DNA of 64,000 bases from Rubellimicrobium mesophilum DSM 19309 (GTDB lineage Bacteria; Pseudomonadota; Alphaproteobacteria; Rhodobacterales; Rhodobacteraceae): the NCBI RefSeq assembly GCF_000600335.2, contig NZ_KK088593.1:62001-126000 (forward strand), written 5' to 3'. Below, piece by piece: positions 9,702 through 19,327 of this stretch. Numbering within the stretch: position 1 is the stretch's first letter; every line of letters starts with the position of its first letter. A program made the position numbers and the translations under genes. Below the pieces are notes generated by a model that worked only from the letters and a program-made list of their open reading frames with translations, ran no database searches and was not told the origin of the DNA.

Positions 9702-11483
9702 ATGCACGCCTATCGCACCAAGACCTGCGCCGAGCTGCGCGCCTCGGACGTAGGGGAGACCGTGCGGCTGGCCGGATGGGTTCACCGGGTCCGGGACCAC
9801 GGCGGCATCCTCTTCGTCGACCTGCGGGACCATTACGGGATCACGCAGTGCCTGGCCGACCCCGACTCCCCGGCCTTCGCGGCGGTCGAGAAGCTGCGGG
9901 CCGAGTCCTGCATCCGCATCGACGGGACGGTGAAGGCGCGGGACGCTTCGCTGGTGAACCCGAAGATCCCGACCGGCGAGGTGGAGGTCTTCATTCGCGA
10001 CGTGGAGGTGCTGGGGCCGGCGGGCGACCTGCCGCTGCAGGTCTTCGGCGACCAGGAATACCCGGAGGAGACGCGGCTGCGGTATCGCTTCCTGGACCTG
10101 CGGCGGGACGAGATGCAGCGGAAGATGACGCTGCGGTCGGACGTCGTGCGCAGCCTGCGCGAGCGGATGTGGGGGCAGGGGTTCCGCGAGTTCCAGACGC
10201 CGATCATCACGGCGTCCTCGCCCGAGGGCGCGCGCGACTTCCTCGTGCCGTCGCGGCTGCATCCGGGCAAGTTCTATGCGCTGCCCCAGGCGCCGCAGCA
10301 GTTCAAGCAGCTCCTGATGGTGTCGGGCTTCGACCGCTACTTCCAGATCGCGCCCTGCTTCCGCGACGAGGACCCGCGCGCGGACCGGTCGCCCACCGAC
10401 TTCTACCAGCTCGACATGGAGATGAGCTTCGTCACGCAGGAGGACGTCTTCGCGGTGGCGCAGCCGGTCATCCAGGGGGTGTTCGAGGAGTTCGGGGGCG
10501 GGCGGACGGTCGATGCCGACTGGCCGCGCATCTCCTACCGGGATGCGGCGCTGTGGTACGGGACGGACAAGCCGGACCTGCGGAATCCGATCAGGATGCA
10601 GGTGGTGAGCGAGCATTTCCGGGGCGGCGGCTTCGGCATCTTCGCCAAGCTGCTGGAGCAGGACGGGACCGAGGTCCGCGCCATTCCCGCGCCCAAGGGC
10701 GGGTCGCGCAAGTTCGCGGACCGGATGAACGCCTGGGCGCAGAAGGAAGGGCTGCCGGGGATGGGATACATCTTCTGGCGGCAGGCCGAGGACGGGTCGG
10801 GTGTGGAGGCTGCGGGGCCCGTGGCCAAGGCGCTCGGACCCGAGCGGACGGAGGCGATCCGGACGCAGCTCGGGCTGGGCCTGGGCGACGCGGCGTTCTT
10901 CCTCGGCGGCAAGCCCGATGCCTTCGAGAAGATCGCGGGGCGGGCGCGGACCGTCATCGGCGAGGAGCTGGGCCTGACCGACAAGGACCGCTTCGCCTTC
11001 TGCTGGATCGTGGACTTCCCGATGTACGAGAAGACCGACGACGGGCGGATCGACTTCTCGCACAACCCGTTCTCCATGCCGCAGGGGGGGCTGGAGGCGC
11101 TGCAGGGCGATCCGCTGCAGGTCCATGCCTACCAGTACGACCTCGCCTGCAACGGCTACGAGCTGATCTCGGGCGGGATCCGGAACCACCGGCCGGACAT
11201 CATGTTCAAGGCCTTCGAGATCGCGGGCTACGACCACTCCGAGGTCGAGAAGCGGTTCGGGGGCATGGTCAACGCCTTCCGCTACGGGGCGCCGCCGCAC
11301 GGGGGCTGCGCGGCGGGGATCGACCGCATGGTGATGCTTCTCGCCGACGAGCAGAACATCCGCGAGGTCATCCTCTTCCCGATGAACCAGCGGGCCGAGG
11401 ACCTGCTCATGGGCGCGCCCTCCGAGCCCACGCCGACCCAGCTTCGCGAGCTGGGCCTGCGGGTCGTCGCCGAGGCGAAGTAG
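9702..11483 (+). CDS. aspS: Aspartate--tRNA ligase
   Basis: Class IIb synthetase charging tRNA-Asp (in organisms lacking AsnRS also tRNA-Asn). 593 residues with the bacterial architecture: N-terminal OB-fold anticodon-binding domain (1-110, [11 protein letters not shown]), catalytic core interrupted by the GAD insertion (about 290-420), and C-terminal catalytic part. Motif 2 is [21 protein letters not shown] and motif 3 is [14 protein letters not shown], both alphaproteobacterial in form. Start ATG at 9702 with GGAGG seven bases upstream. The frame is clean and no partner gene is evident. Confidence 0.97.
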   Translation: MHAYRTKTCAELRASDVGETVRLAGWVHRVRDHGGILFVDLRDHYGITQCLADPDSPAFAAVEKLRAESCIRIDGTVKARDASLVNPKIPTGEVEVFIRDVEVLGPAGDLPLQVFGDQEYPEETRLRYRFLDLRRDEMQRKMTLRSDVVRSLRERMWGQGFREFQTPIITASSPEGARDFLVPSRLHPGKFYALPQAPQQFKQLLMVSGFDRYFQIAPCFRDEDPRADRSPTDFYQLDMEMSFVTQEDVFAVAQPVIQGVFEEFGGGRTVDADWPRISYRDAALWYGTDKPDLRNPIRMQVVSEHFRGGGFGIFAKLLEQDGTEVRAIPAPKGGSRKFADRMNAWAQKEGLPGMGYIFWRQAEDGSGVEAAGPVAKALGPERTEAIRTQLGLGLGDAAFFLGGKPDAFEKIAGRARTVIGEELGLTDKDRFAFCWIVDFPMYEKTDDGRIDFSHNPFSMPQGGLEALQGDPLQVHAYQYDLACNGYELISGGIRNHRPDIMFKAFEIAGYDHSEVEKRFGGMVNAFRYGAPPHGGCAAGIDRMVMLLADEQNIREVILFPMNQRAEDLLMGAPSEPTPTQLRELGLRVVAEAK

Positions 11484-11546
11484 CGCCGTATCGCCGCCGT
11501 CGCCGGGATCGCCTATATCAGGGGGGTCCCCGCGACGGAGCCACCC

Positions 11547-12926
11547 TTGCCCTTCGACCCGATCCTCGCCGCGATCCGCTTCGGCACCGGGCTGTCGCCC
11601 CGGGTCGCGCCGCCGGGGAGCGCCCGGGCCATGCTCGAGCGGCTGAGGGGGCCGGACGAGGCCGCCGCTGCCTGGCCGATTCCCACCTACGACTCCCTCC
11701 GCCCCCGCTTCGAGGAGTTCCTGGCGACGGGCCGCGCCGTGAACGAGGCCAGAAAGGGCGGAGGCGAGGCGCCGGTCGAGGTGCAGGAGCGGCTCGCCTC
11801 GCTGCGCCGGGAGGCCCATGCCGAGCGATCCGCCGAGTTCCGCGCCACCCTGGCGCGGCTGGCCTGCGCCGAGGACGGGCTGCGCGAAAGGCTCGTGCTG
11901 TTCTGGGCGGACCACTTCACGGTGCGGGGCAAGAGCGGCGCCTGGGACCGCTACATCACGCCCTATGTGGAGGAGGCGATCCGGCCCCGCGTGGCGGGGC
12001 GCTTCGGCGACCTGCTCTTTGCGGTGACGACGCATCCGATGATGCTGAAGTACCTGGATCAGGACAGGTCGGTCGGGCCGGGGAGCCGTGGCGGCCAGGC
12101 CCGGGGGCGCGGGCTCAACGAGAATCTCGCGCGCGAGCTCATGGAGCTGCACACGCTGGGGGTCGATGCGCCCTATCGGCAGCGGGACGTGCGGCAACTG
12201 GCGGAGCTGCTGACCGGGCTGACCGTCAACGGCGTGAGCATGGCCTATCGACCGGCCTGGGCCGAGCCGGGGCGGGAGACCGTGCTGGGCCGGACCTACT
12301 CCGCGGAGGCGGACCTGGGCACGATCCGCGCGGCGCTGGACGACCTGGCCCTGCATCCGGCGACGGCGGGGCACATCGCGCGCAAGCTCGCCGTGCATTT
12401 CGTGGCCGACGAGCCCGACCCGGACCTCGTGGAGGCGATGCGGCGGGCCTACGGGGAGACGGGCGGGCGTATCGGAGCGGTGGTGCAGGCCATGCTGGCG
12501 CATCCGGCCGCCTGGGCGCCCGAGAAGCGGAAGGTCCGGCAGCCGATCGAGTTCCTCGCCGCCTCCCTGCGGGCGCTGGGCGTCGAAGGGGCGTGGCTCC
12601 TCGGGCGGGACGAGGGTCAGACCGACGAGCTGTTCCAGACGCCCCTGGCCGAGATGGGGCAGGCCTGGCAGCAGCCTCCGGGACCCAACGGCTGGCCGGA
12701 GGAGGCCGAGGCCTGGATCACGCCGCAGGGCCTCGCGGCCCGGATCGACTGGGCCATGACGGTGCCCGAGCGCATCCTGGCCGAGCTTCCCGACCCCCGC
12801 GCTTTCGTCGAGGCGGCGCTGGGGCCCGATCTGCCGCGCGAGGTCTCGGTCGCGGCCCATGCGGCGGAGCGGCGGGACGAGGGCGTGGGCCTCGTGCTGG
12901 CCTCGGCCGAGTTCCAGAGGAGGTGA
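11547..12926 (+). CDS. DUF1800 domain-containing protein
   Basis: A 459-residue protein of the DUF1800 family, whose biochemical role is unknown. Recognisable family segments are RERLVLFWADHFTV (about residue 115), GLNENLARELMELHTLGV (about 190) and the following RDVRQLAELLTGLTVNG. The start is TTG at 11547, chosen because GGAG lies 7 bases upstream and no ATG precedes conserved sequence. The stop is 3 bases before the start of the DUF1501 gene. DUF1800 and DUF1501 genes occur as neighbours in many bacteria, so the two products probably act together. Confidence 0.88.
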   Translation: MPFDPILAAIRFGTGLSPRVAPPGSARAMLERLRGPDEAAAAWPIPTYDSLRPRFEEFLATGRAVNEARKGGGEAPVEVQERLASLRREAHAERSAEFRATLARLACAEDGLRERLVLFWADHFTVRGKSGAWDRYITPYVEEAIRPRVAGRFGDLLFAVTTHPMMLKYLDQDRSVGPGSRGGQARGRGLNENLARELMELHTLGVDAPYRQRDVRQLAELLTGLTVNGVSMAYRPAWAEPGRETVLGRTYSAEADLGTIRAALDDLALHPATAGHIARKLAVHFVADEPDPDLVEAMRRAYGETGGRIGAVVQAMLAHPAAWAPEKRKVRQPIEFLAASLRALGVEGAWLLGRDEGQTDELFQTPLAEMGQAWQQPPGPNGWPEEAEAWITPQGLAARIDWAMTVPERILAELPDPRAFVEAALGPDLPREVSVAAHAAERRDEGVGLVLASAEFQRR

Positions 12927-12929
12927 CGC

Positions 12930-14099
12930 ATGGCGATCCTGCTTGACCGGCGGCGCTTTCTGGGAGGCCTCGCGGTGGGCTGCTCGGCCGCCGCCTCTCC
13001 CTTGATGACGCCGGTCGTCTTCGCCAGCGCGCCCTGGGAGCAGCGGCTCGTGGTGCTGATCCTGCGCGGGGCGATGGACGGGCTCGACGTAGTGCGGCCG
13101 GTGGGCGACCCGGCCTATCGCGCGATGCGGCCCACGCTGGCGCAGGGGGGGCTGCCGCTCGACGGGTGGTGGGAGCTGCATCCGGCGCTGGAGCCCCTGC
13201 TGCCGCTCTGGGAGGCGGGAGAGATGGGGGCGGTCCATGCCGTCTCCACGCCCTACCGCGACCGGCGGAGCCACTTCGACGGGCAGGACATCCTCGAGGC
13301 CGGGACCGGCGAGGAGGGGCTGGCGGGGGCCAAGGACGGCTGGCTGAACCGGATGCTGCAGGCGGTGCCGGGCATCGAGGCGCAGACGGCCTATGCCATC
13401 GGGCGGGAGGAGCTGAAGATCCTCGTGGGGGCGGCGCCGGTCAGCAGTTGGTCGCCCGACGCGCGGCTGGAGCTGTCGCCCCAGGCGCGGCGGCTGCTGG
13501 AGGTGCTCTATCACGACGACCCGCTGTTCCGGGCGGCCTCGGCGGAGGCGCTGGGAATCGTGGACGAGCTGCACCGCGAGGGCCAGTCGGGGGGCGGCGA
13601 GCTGGCGGGGCACGTCCAGCTCGCGCAGTTCGCGGCGGCGCGGCTTCGGGGCGAGACGCGGATCGCCAGCTTCTCGCTCGGGGGCTGGGACACGCACGGC
13701 GACCAGAGGCGGACGCTGGCCCGGGCGCTGAGGACCCTGGTCGAGACCATCCAGGCGCTGCGGGAGGACCTCGGGCCGGTGTGGGGGCATACGGCGGTGC
13801 TCTGCATGACCGAGTTCGGGCGCACGGCGCGCGAGAACGGGTCCAAGGGGACCGACCATGGGACGGGGGGCGCGATGCTCTTCGCCGGGGGTGCGCTGCG
13901 CGGCGGACGGGTCGTGGGCGACTGGCCGGGGCTGGGCGACGGCGACCTCTATGCGGGGCGCGACCTCATGCCCACGAGGGACGTGCGGGCGCACGCGGCC
14001 TGGGTCATGCGGGGGCTCTTCGGGCTCGGCAGGGACGTTCTGGACGGGGCGGTGTTCCCGAGGCTCGACCTCGGGAGCGATCCGGGGCTGGTGCTGTAG
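12930..14099 (+). CDS. DUF1501 domain-containing protein with Tat signal
   Basis: A 389-residue protein of the DUF1501 family, related to the alkaline-phosphatase/sulfatase fold by family knowledge. The N-terminus DRRRFLGGLAVG followed by a hydrophobic stretch is a twin-arginine export signal, so the folded protein is probably sent to the periplasm. Other family segments are LVVLILRGAMDGLDVV, DGQDILEAG, SLGGWDTHGDQ and MTEFGRTARENGSKGTDHG, the last three with metal-type Asp/His residues. AGGAGG is 6 bases upstream of the ATG. It forms a two-gene operon with the DUF1800 gene. Confidence 0.9.
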   Translation: MAILLDRRRFLGGLAVGCSAAASPLMTPVVFASAPWEQRLVVLILRGAMDGLDVVRPVGDPAYRAMRPTLAQGGLPLDGWWELHPALEPLLPLWEAGEMGAVHAVSTPYRDRRSHFDGQDILEAGTGEEGLAGAKDGWLNRMLQAVPGIEAQTAYAIGREELKILVGAAPVSSWSPDARLELSPQARRLLEVLYHDDPLFRAASAEALGIVDELHREGQSGGGELAGHVQLAQFAAARLRGETRIASFSLGGWDTHGDQRRTLARALRTLVETIQALREDLGPVWGHTAVLCMTEFGRTARENGSKGTDHGTGGAMLFAGGALRGGRVVGDWPGLGDGDLYAGRDLMPTRDVRAHAAWVMRGLFGLGRDVLDGAVFPRLDLGSDPGLVL

Positions 14100-14242
14100 G
14101 GCGGGCATCGGGGACTCCTTTCGGGGCCAGGATGCGACTCGGAGGTTAACGATCCGTTACACGAACGGGCGTTGCGTCCCCTGGGAGATTGCGCTTGCGG
14201 GTGTGGCCAATAGGCTGCGCCGCGCGAGGCATGGGGGACGGG

Positions 14243-14956
14243 ATGACGGAGAAGCGATTCGGGGAGCCGGTGACGGGCTGGACGCCGCCGGCGCGGCCGG
14301 GGCCGGAGGCGATGGAGGGGCGCTGGGCGCGGCTGGAGCGGCTCGACCCCGCGCGGCACGCGGGGGAGGTCCACGCGGCGAACCTCGGCTCGGACGCGAT
14401 CTGGGACTACCTGCCCTATGGGCCGTTCCGTTCGGAGGCCGAGTGGTCCGCCTGGGCCGGGAGGATGGCGCCGCAGGAGGACCCGTTCTTCTACGCGATC
14501 CGGGACCTCCGCACCGGCCGGGCGGCGGGCGTGGCGAGCTACCTGCGGATCGGCCCGGAGGCGGGGTCTATCGAGGTGGGGCACATCAACCTCGCGCCCG
14601 CGCTGCAGCGGACACCAGCGGCGACGGAGGCGATGTTCCTGATGATGCGATGGGCCTTCGAGGCGGGCTACCGGCGCTACGAGTGGAAGTGCGACGCGCT
14701 GAACCTGCCGTCGCGCCGGGCGGCGCAGCGGCTGGGGCTGTCCTACGAGGGGGTATTCCGGCAGGCGACGGTGGTGAAGGGGCGCAACCGCGACACGGCC
14801 TGGTTCGCGGCCATCGACAAGGAGTGGCCCCGGCTGCGGGCGGCGTTCGAGGCGTGGCTCGCGCCGTCGAACTTCGACGCGGAGGGGCGGCAGCGGGTGG
14901 CGCTGGCGGCGCTGACGGAGGGCATCCTCGTGGCGCGGGACCCGGCGCCGGCCTGA
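14243..14956 (+). CDS. GNAT-family N-acetyltransferase (RimJ/RimL-like)
   Basis: A 237-residue acetyltransferase of the COG1670 type that includes RimJ and RimL. Seen: an N-terminal extension GWTPPARPGPEAMEGRWARLERLDP, the substrate-side motif IWDYLPYGPF, and the acetyl-CoA site region around GHINLAPALQRTPAATEAM with the later NLPSRRAAQRLGLSYEGVFRQ. Substrate is unknown; homologs act on protein N-termini, amino acids or antibiotics. I chose ATG at 14243 over earlier in-frame starts because homology begins just after it; the ATG at 14231 is an alternative. Confidence 0.88.
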   Translation: MTEKRFGEPVTGWTPPARPGPEAMEGRWARLERLDPARHAGEVHAANLGSDAIWDYLPYGPFRSEAEWSAWAGRMAPQEDPFFYAIRDLRTGRAAGVASYLRIGPEAGSIEVGHINLAPALQRTPAATEAMFLMMRWAFEAGYRRYEWKCDALNLPSRRAAQRLGLSYEGVFRQATVVKGRNRDTAWFAAIDKEWPRLRAAFEAWLAPSNFDAEGRQRVALAALTEGILVARDPAPA

Positions 14957-14996
14957 GCGGCTTGCGTTCGCCGCATGGGGGCGGCAGAACTCCGGC

Positions 14997-15397
14997 ATGA
15001 TCGGACGCCTGAACCATGTGGCCATCGTGGTCCCCGACCTTTCGGAGGCCGCCGCGCGCTATCGGGACGCGCTGGGGGCCGAGGTCGGGCCGCCGATGGA
15101 GCTGCCGGAGCATGGGGTGCGGGTGGTCTTCGTGACGCTGCCCAACACCAAGGTGGAGCTGCTGGAGGCGCTTGGGGGGGAGAGCCCGGTGGCCGGGTTC
15201 CTCGGCAAGAACCCATCGGGCGGCATCCACCACGTCTGCTACGAGGTCGAGGACCTGCTCGCCGCGCGGGACCGGCTGACCGCGAGCGGGGCGCGGGTGC
15301 TGGGGGGCGGGGAGCCGAAGGTGGGCGCGCATGGAAGCCGGTGCTGTTCCTGCACAAGGACTTCAACGGGACCCTGATCGAGCTGGAGCAGGTCTGA
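14997..15397 (+). pseudogene. mce: Methylmalonyl-CoA epimerase, single-base frameshift near the C-terminus
   Basis: The enzyme interconverts (R)- and (S)-methylmalonyl-CoA before the B12-dependent mutase. It is a VOC-fold protein: LNHVAIVVPDL carries the first metal-ligand His, IHHVCYEV the second, and LIELEQV at the end the ligand Glu. The last 22 residues (KPVLFLHKDFNGTLIELEQV) are in another frame. The break is near 15330, where GCATGGAAG lacks one G; adding it gives 133 residues, the normal size. Without it the protein stops early and loses its Glu ligand. DUF1467 follows on the same strand, a pairing common in Rhodobacteraceae. Probably a sequencing indel. Confidence 0.85.
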
Positions 15398-15470
15398 CTC
15401 TGCGGCGTTCGGGCGCCTTGGAGCGCCGCGCGGGGCAGGCTATTCGAGGCGGGCCTGCGAGGAGCCGCCC

Positions 15471-15755
15471 ATGACCATCACCGCCGCCATCGTCCTGTTC
15501 TCCATGATATGGTTCATGGTGTTCTTCGTCGTCCTGCCGTTGCGGCTGGTGACGCAAGGCGATGTGGGCGAGGTCGTGCCGGGAACGCATTCCTCCTCGC
15601 CGCATGACGCGCAGCTCGGACGCAAGGCGATCATCACCACGGCGGTGGCGGTGGTGCTCTGGTGCGGGGTCGCCGCGGTGATCGTCTGGGGACCCTGGGG
15701 GGTGCGCGACCTCGACTGGTTCGGGCGGATGCGGCCGCCGCTTCAGGCGGACTGA
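15471..15755 (+). CDS. DUF1467 family small membrane protein
   Basis: A 94-residue protein with two transmembrane helices (about 5-25 and 55-75), separated by a loop reading PLRLVTQGDVGEVVPGTHSSSP. This loop, with the conserved PxR/GE signature, is characteristic of DUF1467. Function is unknown. It lies 73 bp after the epimerase gene. Its last 13 bases overlap the convergent EI24 gene. Confidence 0.9.
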   Translation: MTITAAIVLFSMIWFMVFFVVLPLRLVTQGDVGEVVPGTHSSSPHDAQLGRKAIITTAVAVVLWCGVAAVIVWGPWGVRDLDWFGRMRPPLQAD

Positions 15756-16438
15756 CGCCCCTTCAGGCGGTGGTAGAGGTGCGTGAAGGTCGCGGCGCCC
15801 AGCGTCGGGACCAGGAGGTTCAGCACCGGCACCGCGAGAGGGGCCGCCATGAGGCAGCCCGCCAGCCAGACCCGGCCCTGGTTCGCCCGCAGCATCCGGC
15901 GCGCGCCCTCCGGTCCCTCGCGGCGGAGGGCGGCGACCAGGAAGTATTCGCGGCCCAGCAGGAAGCCGTTCAGCGCCACGAAGATCAGCGGCGCGAGAGG
16001 CGCGAGCAGCAGGTAGGCGACGAGGGCGACCGCGTTGGCGAGGAGGACGACGCCGAAGGCGCCAAGGGATTCGCGGAGGGCCTCGCCCCAGGACTGGGGG
16101 CGGACATGCGGCAGGCCGGGGTAGTGCCGGTCCTCCACGGCCTCGGCGACCTCGTCGAGGAAGAGCGAGGTCATGGCGGAGGCCACGGGCACCATGAGGA
16201 GCACCGACAGGACCAGTAGGACCGGCACGGCCGCCCATTCGGTGAGGTCGTCGATCCAGGTCACGGGGCCGACGAAAGTTAGGGTGAGCGTGTCGGGGAG
16301 CGCCCAGGCGAGGAGCCAGAGGAGCGCGGCCGAGGCGGCGGCCAGCAGGAGGAGCGCGAGGCCCACGCCGCGCCAGAGCACCCTCTGGAAGCGCGGGTCG
16401 CCCATCTGCCCCAGCGCGAGGGCGGCCTCGCGGATCAC
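15743..16438 (-). CDS. EI24 domain (CysZ-like) membrane protein
   Basis: A 231-residue protein with about four strong hydrophobic segments and the family signature FLDEVAEAVEDRHYPGLPHVRP, followed by LLLAPLAPLIFVALNGFLLGREYF. In enteric bacteria the related CysZ imports sulfate, but alphaproteobacterial members have no proven role. The start is GTG at 16438, which overlaps the nitroreductase stop (GTGA), implying one transcript and coupled translation. The 3' end overlaps DUF1467 on the other strand. Confidence 0.85.
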   Translation of the reverse strand: MIREAALALGQMGDPRFQRVLWRGVGLALLLLAAASAALLWLLAWALPDTLTLTFVGPVTWIDDLTEWAAVPVLLVLSVLLMVPVASAMTSLFLDEVAEAVEDRHYPGLPHVRPQSWGEALRESLGAFGVVLLANAVALVAYLLLAPLAPLIFVALNGFLLGREYFLVAALRREGPEGARRMLRANQGRVWLAGCLMAAPLAVPVLNLLVPTLGAATFTHLYHRLKGRQSA

Positions 16439-17013
16439 GCGGTGACCCAGGTCACGAGGCGCGAGAGGTCCGGGCGGGGTCGGTCGGGCGTCTCGGCGGT
16501 GGGGGTGCCGATGTGCACGATGCCGGCGACGGTCTCGCCGGGGGCGAGGCCCAGGCCCTCCTGCCGGAAGGTCTCGTCGTAGACGGGCCAGCCGGTGAGC
16601 AGGTTCGCACCCCAGCCGGCGGCGGTGGCGGCGTTGAGGAGCTGCATCAGGACGGCGCCGGTCGAGTAGGTCTGCTCGATCAGGGGGACCTTCTCGGTCG
16701 GGCGCGGGACCTGCACGACGACGATGGCAAGGTCGGCCATGGAGTATTGCGAGGCGGACTTCGCGATCCTCTCGGGCTCGACGCCGAGGGCCTGGCCGCG
16801 CTCCTCGACCAGCCGGGCGAGGCGGTCGGTGCCGGGGCGGGCGAGGACGAGGAAGCGCCAGGGCTCCAGCTTGCCGTGGTCGGGGACGCGGGTGGCGGCG
16901 GTGAGGAGCTCACCCACCTGCTCCTGCGTGGGCACGGGAAGGGCCAGCGTGCGCGCGGGGCGGGAGCGGCGCGAGAGGAGGAACTCGAGGGCGGCGCGGT
17001 TGGCGATGGTCAT
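16435..17013 (-). CDS. Nitroreductase family protein (YdjA-like)
   Basis: An FMN-dependent oxidoreductase of 192 residues. Seen: LLSRRSRPA at the N-terminus, which binds FMN phosphate in the family; ATRVPDHGKLEPWRFLVL; and GAVLMQLLNAATAAGWGANLLTGWPVYD, a conserved core of the small YdjA/TdsD subgroup. Such proteins reduce nitro compounds or quinones with NAD(P)H; the natural substrate is unknown. Start ATG at 17013 preceded by AAGGACGACC. It is the first gene of a two-gene operon with the EI24 gene. Confidence 0.9.
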   Translation of the reverse strand: MTIANRAALEFLLSRRSRPARTLALPVPTQEQVGELLTAATRVPDHGKLEPWRFLVLARPGTDRLARLVEERGQALGVEPERIAKSASQYSMADLAIVVVQVPRPTEKVPLIEQTYSTGAVLMQLLNAATAAGWGANLLTGWPVYDETFRQEGLGLAPGETVAGIVHIGTPTAETPDRPRPDLSRLVTWVTA

Positions 17014-17342
17014 GGGTCGTCCTTGATGGCGGTGCCACCGAGGTAGCGATCCGAGCGGCGGGGTGAAAGGGGTGGGACGTCGGTCGCGCCTTGCTTTCGG
17101 CCGCTCGCCGACGGCGCGGCCGATCGGGGTTGGCCCAGGGGCTCGCCGGTGGGGCGGCCATCAGGCGGGCGAACGCGGCACGATGGTCGCGGCCGACATG
17201 GCGACGATCAACGGGGCCGCCGCAGGCGGGGAGGGGACCGCTCGGCAACCGGCGGGCTACGAGCAGGCGCAGTCCGGGGTGACCGACGGCACCCGGGGCG
17301 CGCGTGGGTGCCCCGGCGATCCCGCGACGGATGGGGGACGCC
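17014..17342. other. 329-bp intergenic region without a recognised gene
   Basis: Both strands have short open frames here, but none looks protein-like: they are Arg/Pro/Gly-rich compositional frames. The only structure I notice is a GGCACCC/GGGTGCC stem (17288-17294 and 17306-17312) with an 11-base loop and no T run, close to the end of the leftward membrane-protein gene. Confidence 0.5.
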
Positions 17343-17792
17343 TCAGGGATTGGCGGGGTTCGGGGTGGCGACGCCGGCCGTCGCTGCCGCGCTGGCCTCG
17401 GTCTTCTTCTCGAAGAGGTCGCTGAAGACCAGGGCGAACATCGCGCCGAAGGCCGATTCAAGGAAGAGGAACCCGCCGTTGAGCTGATCGACCGTGAGAT
17501 GCATGGGATAGAAAAGCAGCGGAAGCGCGATGTGGGGAACGATCATCGCGATCGCCACGATCGTGACCATGCTGACATAGCCCTGGTTCACGGGCTCCCC
17601 CACCAGCCTCTTCTGGTTCGCGATCATCCAGTTCACGAAGCCCAGGGCATAGATGATGGTGACCGGAAACGTGATCTCCTTGACCGTCGCGGCATTGGGC
17701 AGCTCGACGAACCAGAGGTAGATGGACACCACGATGTGGGAGAGGAGGATCAAGGTCCCCACCCGCGTCGCCAGCTTGAACTTGTCGTACAT
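17343..17792 (-). CDS. Hypothetical four-helix membrane protein
   Basis: I do not recognise this 149-residue protein. It has four clear hydrophobic helices, near residues 10-29, 41-60, 71-95 and 103-123, with a short charged tail rich in Ala, Thr and Pro. GGGAG lies 7 bases before the ATG at 17792, so expression is credible. It lies 24 bp downstream of an exported protein gene on the same strand, which suggests an operon and a shared role at the cell envelope. Codon use looks slightly less GC-extreme than in core genes. Confidence 0.75.
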   Translation of the reverse strand: MYDKFKLATRVGTLILLSHIVVSIYLWFVELPNAATVKEITFPVTIIYALGFVNWMIANQKRLVGEPVNQGYVSMVTIVAIAMIVPHIALPLLFYPMHLTVDQLNGGFLFLESAFGAMFALVFSDLFEKKTEASAAATAGVATPNPANP

Positions 17793-17816
17793 TCCAGTTC
17801 TCCCTGCTGCGAGAAA

Positions 17817-19069
17817 TCATCTTCCGGATGTCCTGAATGCCCCCAGGAGATTGGCGTAGGCTATGACCTCGTGATAGGTCAGGTTGCTCTTCTTGTCCCA
17901 ATCCTGATCCACCTGGAAGCTCTTCATGAAGTTCACGAGCGCGTCGTTGAAATGGACCAGTTTCGGCGAGGAGGAATAGGTCGTCGCCGGCCTGAGATTG
18001 TCCGAGAGGTCGCCGCCTTCGACGATGGGCAGATCGGCTACGCTCTCTCCCGCGTAGATCTTCGCGCAGCTCACGCCCACCATGGCGACATCGAGCATCT
18101 CCTTCACGTTGGTGGAGCTGGTCCTGGTCACGTCGTAGGTGCCGGATGCGACCAGATCGCCGACCGAGTCGAAATAGGTCGAGCTCATGCTGATGCAATC
18201 GAGGTAATGCCGCTGCTCCTTCAGGGTGTTGAGGGTCTCGAGCATCGGCAGCCGGAGGTCCATCGGATTGCCGCGATAGGCGGCTTCCATCGCGTCCAGG
18301 ACCTTGTGGCTGGTGATCGTGACGTGATCGGCGCCCTCGGGGCATCCAGCGCGAGCATCTGGTTGTAGAACCGGATATAGAACTCCGCGTAATCCAGGAA
18401 ATTCTGGCTTCCCCCGCTCAATCCGGAGTAATGCCCCGCGAGATAGGCGAAGAGCGCCGCCCTGCTCTCCCCGTCGAGGTTTCGGATCGCCTCCTTGTGG
18501 CTCTCGAGGAAGCCGCCGAGAAGTTCGTATCCCGCCTTGTCGGAGAGCAACTTCTCGTCGAACAGCAGGGTGATCGCCGAGACGACCAGCAACGGCGAGT
18601 AGTTGAACTGCTGCCCGAGCATTGCGGCCCCGTTTCCGAACGTCTCCTCGAGACCGTCGATCACGCTGTCCCTCAGGATCGGCGTCAGGGTGAGGGCCCC
18701 GTTGTGAACGGGATCCGACAGGGGGACCAGGATCAGCCCGCTGGCCCGGACGGGAACCTGGTTCCTGAGCGCGATGACCTGAACGAAGCCTTGCTGCACC
18801 GCGTCGGCTTCCTTGATGGCGTCGAACTCGTCGCTGAACTCGAACGTCAGGGCGCCGCGACGTGCCGCGCTCACGTCCAGGGTGTCGCTGGCTATGTTCC
18901 CGGCTTCCACTTCTCCGCCGATGGGGAACCAGAAGACGACCCTGACCTGATCCTCGATCGCGGGCTTGATGTCCGCGACCCTGATGGTGACATCCCTCAT
19001 CTGGGCGCAGGCCGGCGGGCCGAGCATGGCGGCAAGGGCCAGGATGAGCGTCGGGAGCACGAGCTTCAT
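17817..19069 (-). pseudogene. Hypothetical exported protein, single-base frameshift
   Basis: I do not recognise the family. The N-terminus MKLVLPTLILALAAMLGPPACAQ is a signal peptide with a likely cleavage after ACA, so the product is periplasmic or outer-surface. The first frame (19069 to about 18345) ends ...YNQMLALDAP; the second continues EGADHVTITSHKVLDAMEAAY to the stop at 17817. The break lies in a CCCC run (minus strand) near 18342-18345, and one added C gives 417 residues. The body looks mixed alpha/beta with no catalytic motif I can name. It precedes a four-helix membrane protein gene by 24 bp. Confidence 0.7.
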
Positions 19070-19327
19070 GGCGCGGCCTCACCGGATTGCCAGTGGCGTG
19101 TTGCTTATAGCATTTTTCCCGAGTTCTGCATAGCTGCAAGCACGGGTTGCGCCCAAGGAGGCATCCGCCACCAGACGTGGCACCTCGGGGGCGTCCGACC
19201 CGCCGCAAGGCGGGGATGAGATCGCCGCGCGGCGTCGTCCCTCGACCTTTCGTGGGGCGGTGCCGGAGCGACACCGGGCGTCGTTCCCGTCGCGCCGGGG
19301 CGCGGCGCGTCCCGCTATGCACGCGCC

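Noticed and set aside
8652..14108. An 1818-residue frame on the minus strand
   Set aside because: It runs antisense across pabBC, aspS and the DUF1800/DUF1501 genes, and is Pro/Arg/His/Gln-rich without any domain.
17288..17312. Stem GGCACCC/GGGTGCC as a terminator
   Set aside because: The loop is 11 bases, there is no T run, and it lies on the downstream side of the leftward gene only by proximity. Not listed as a terminator.
16910..17461. Minus-strand frame filling the gap at 17.0-17.3 kb
   Set aside because: Pro/Arg/Ser-rich with no ribosome binding site, and it overlaps real genes on both sides in a wrong frame.
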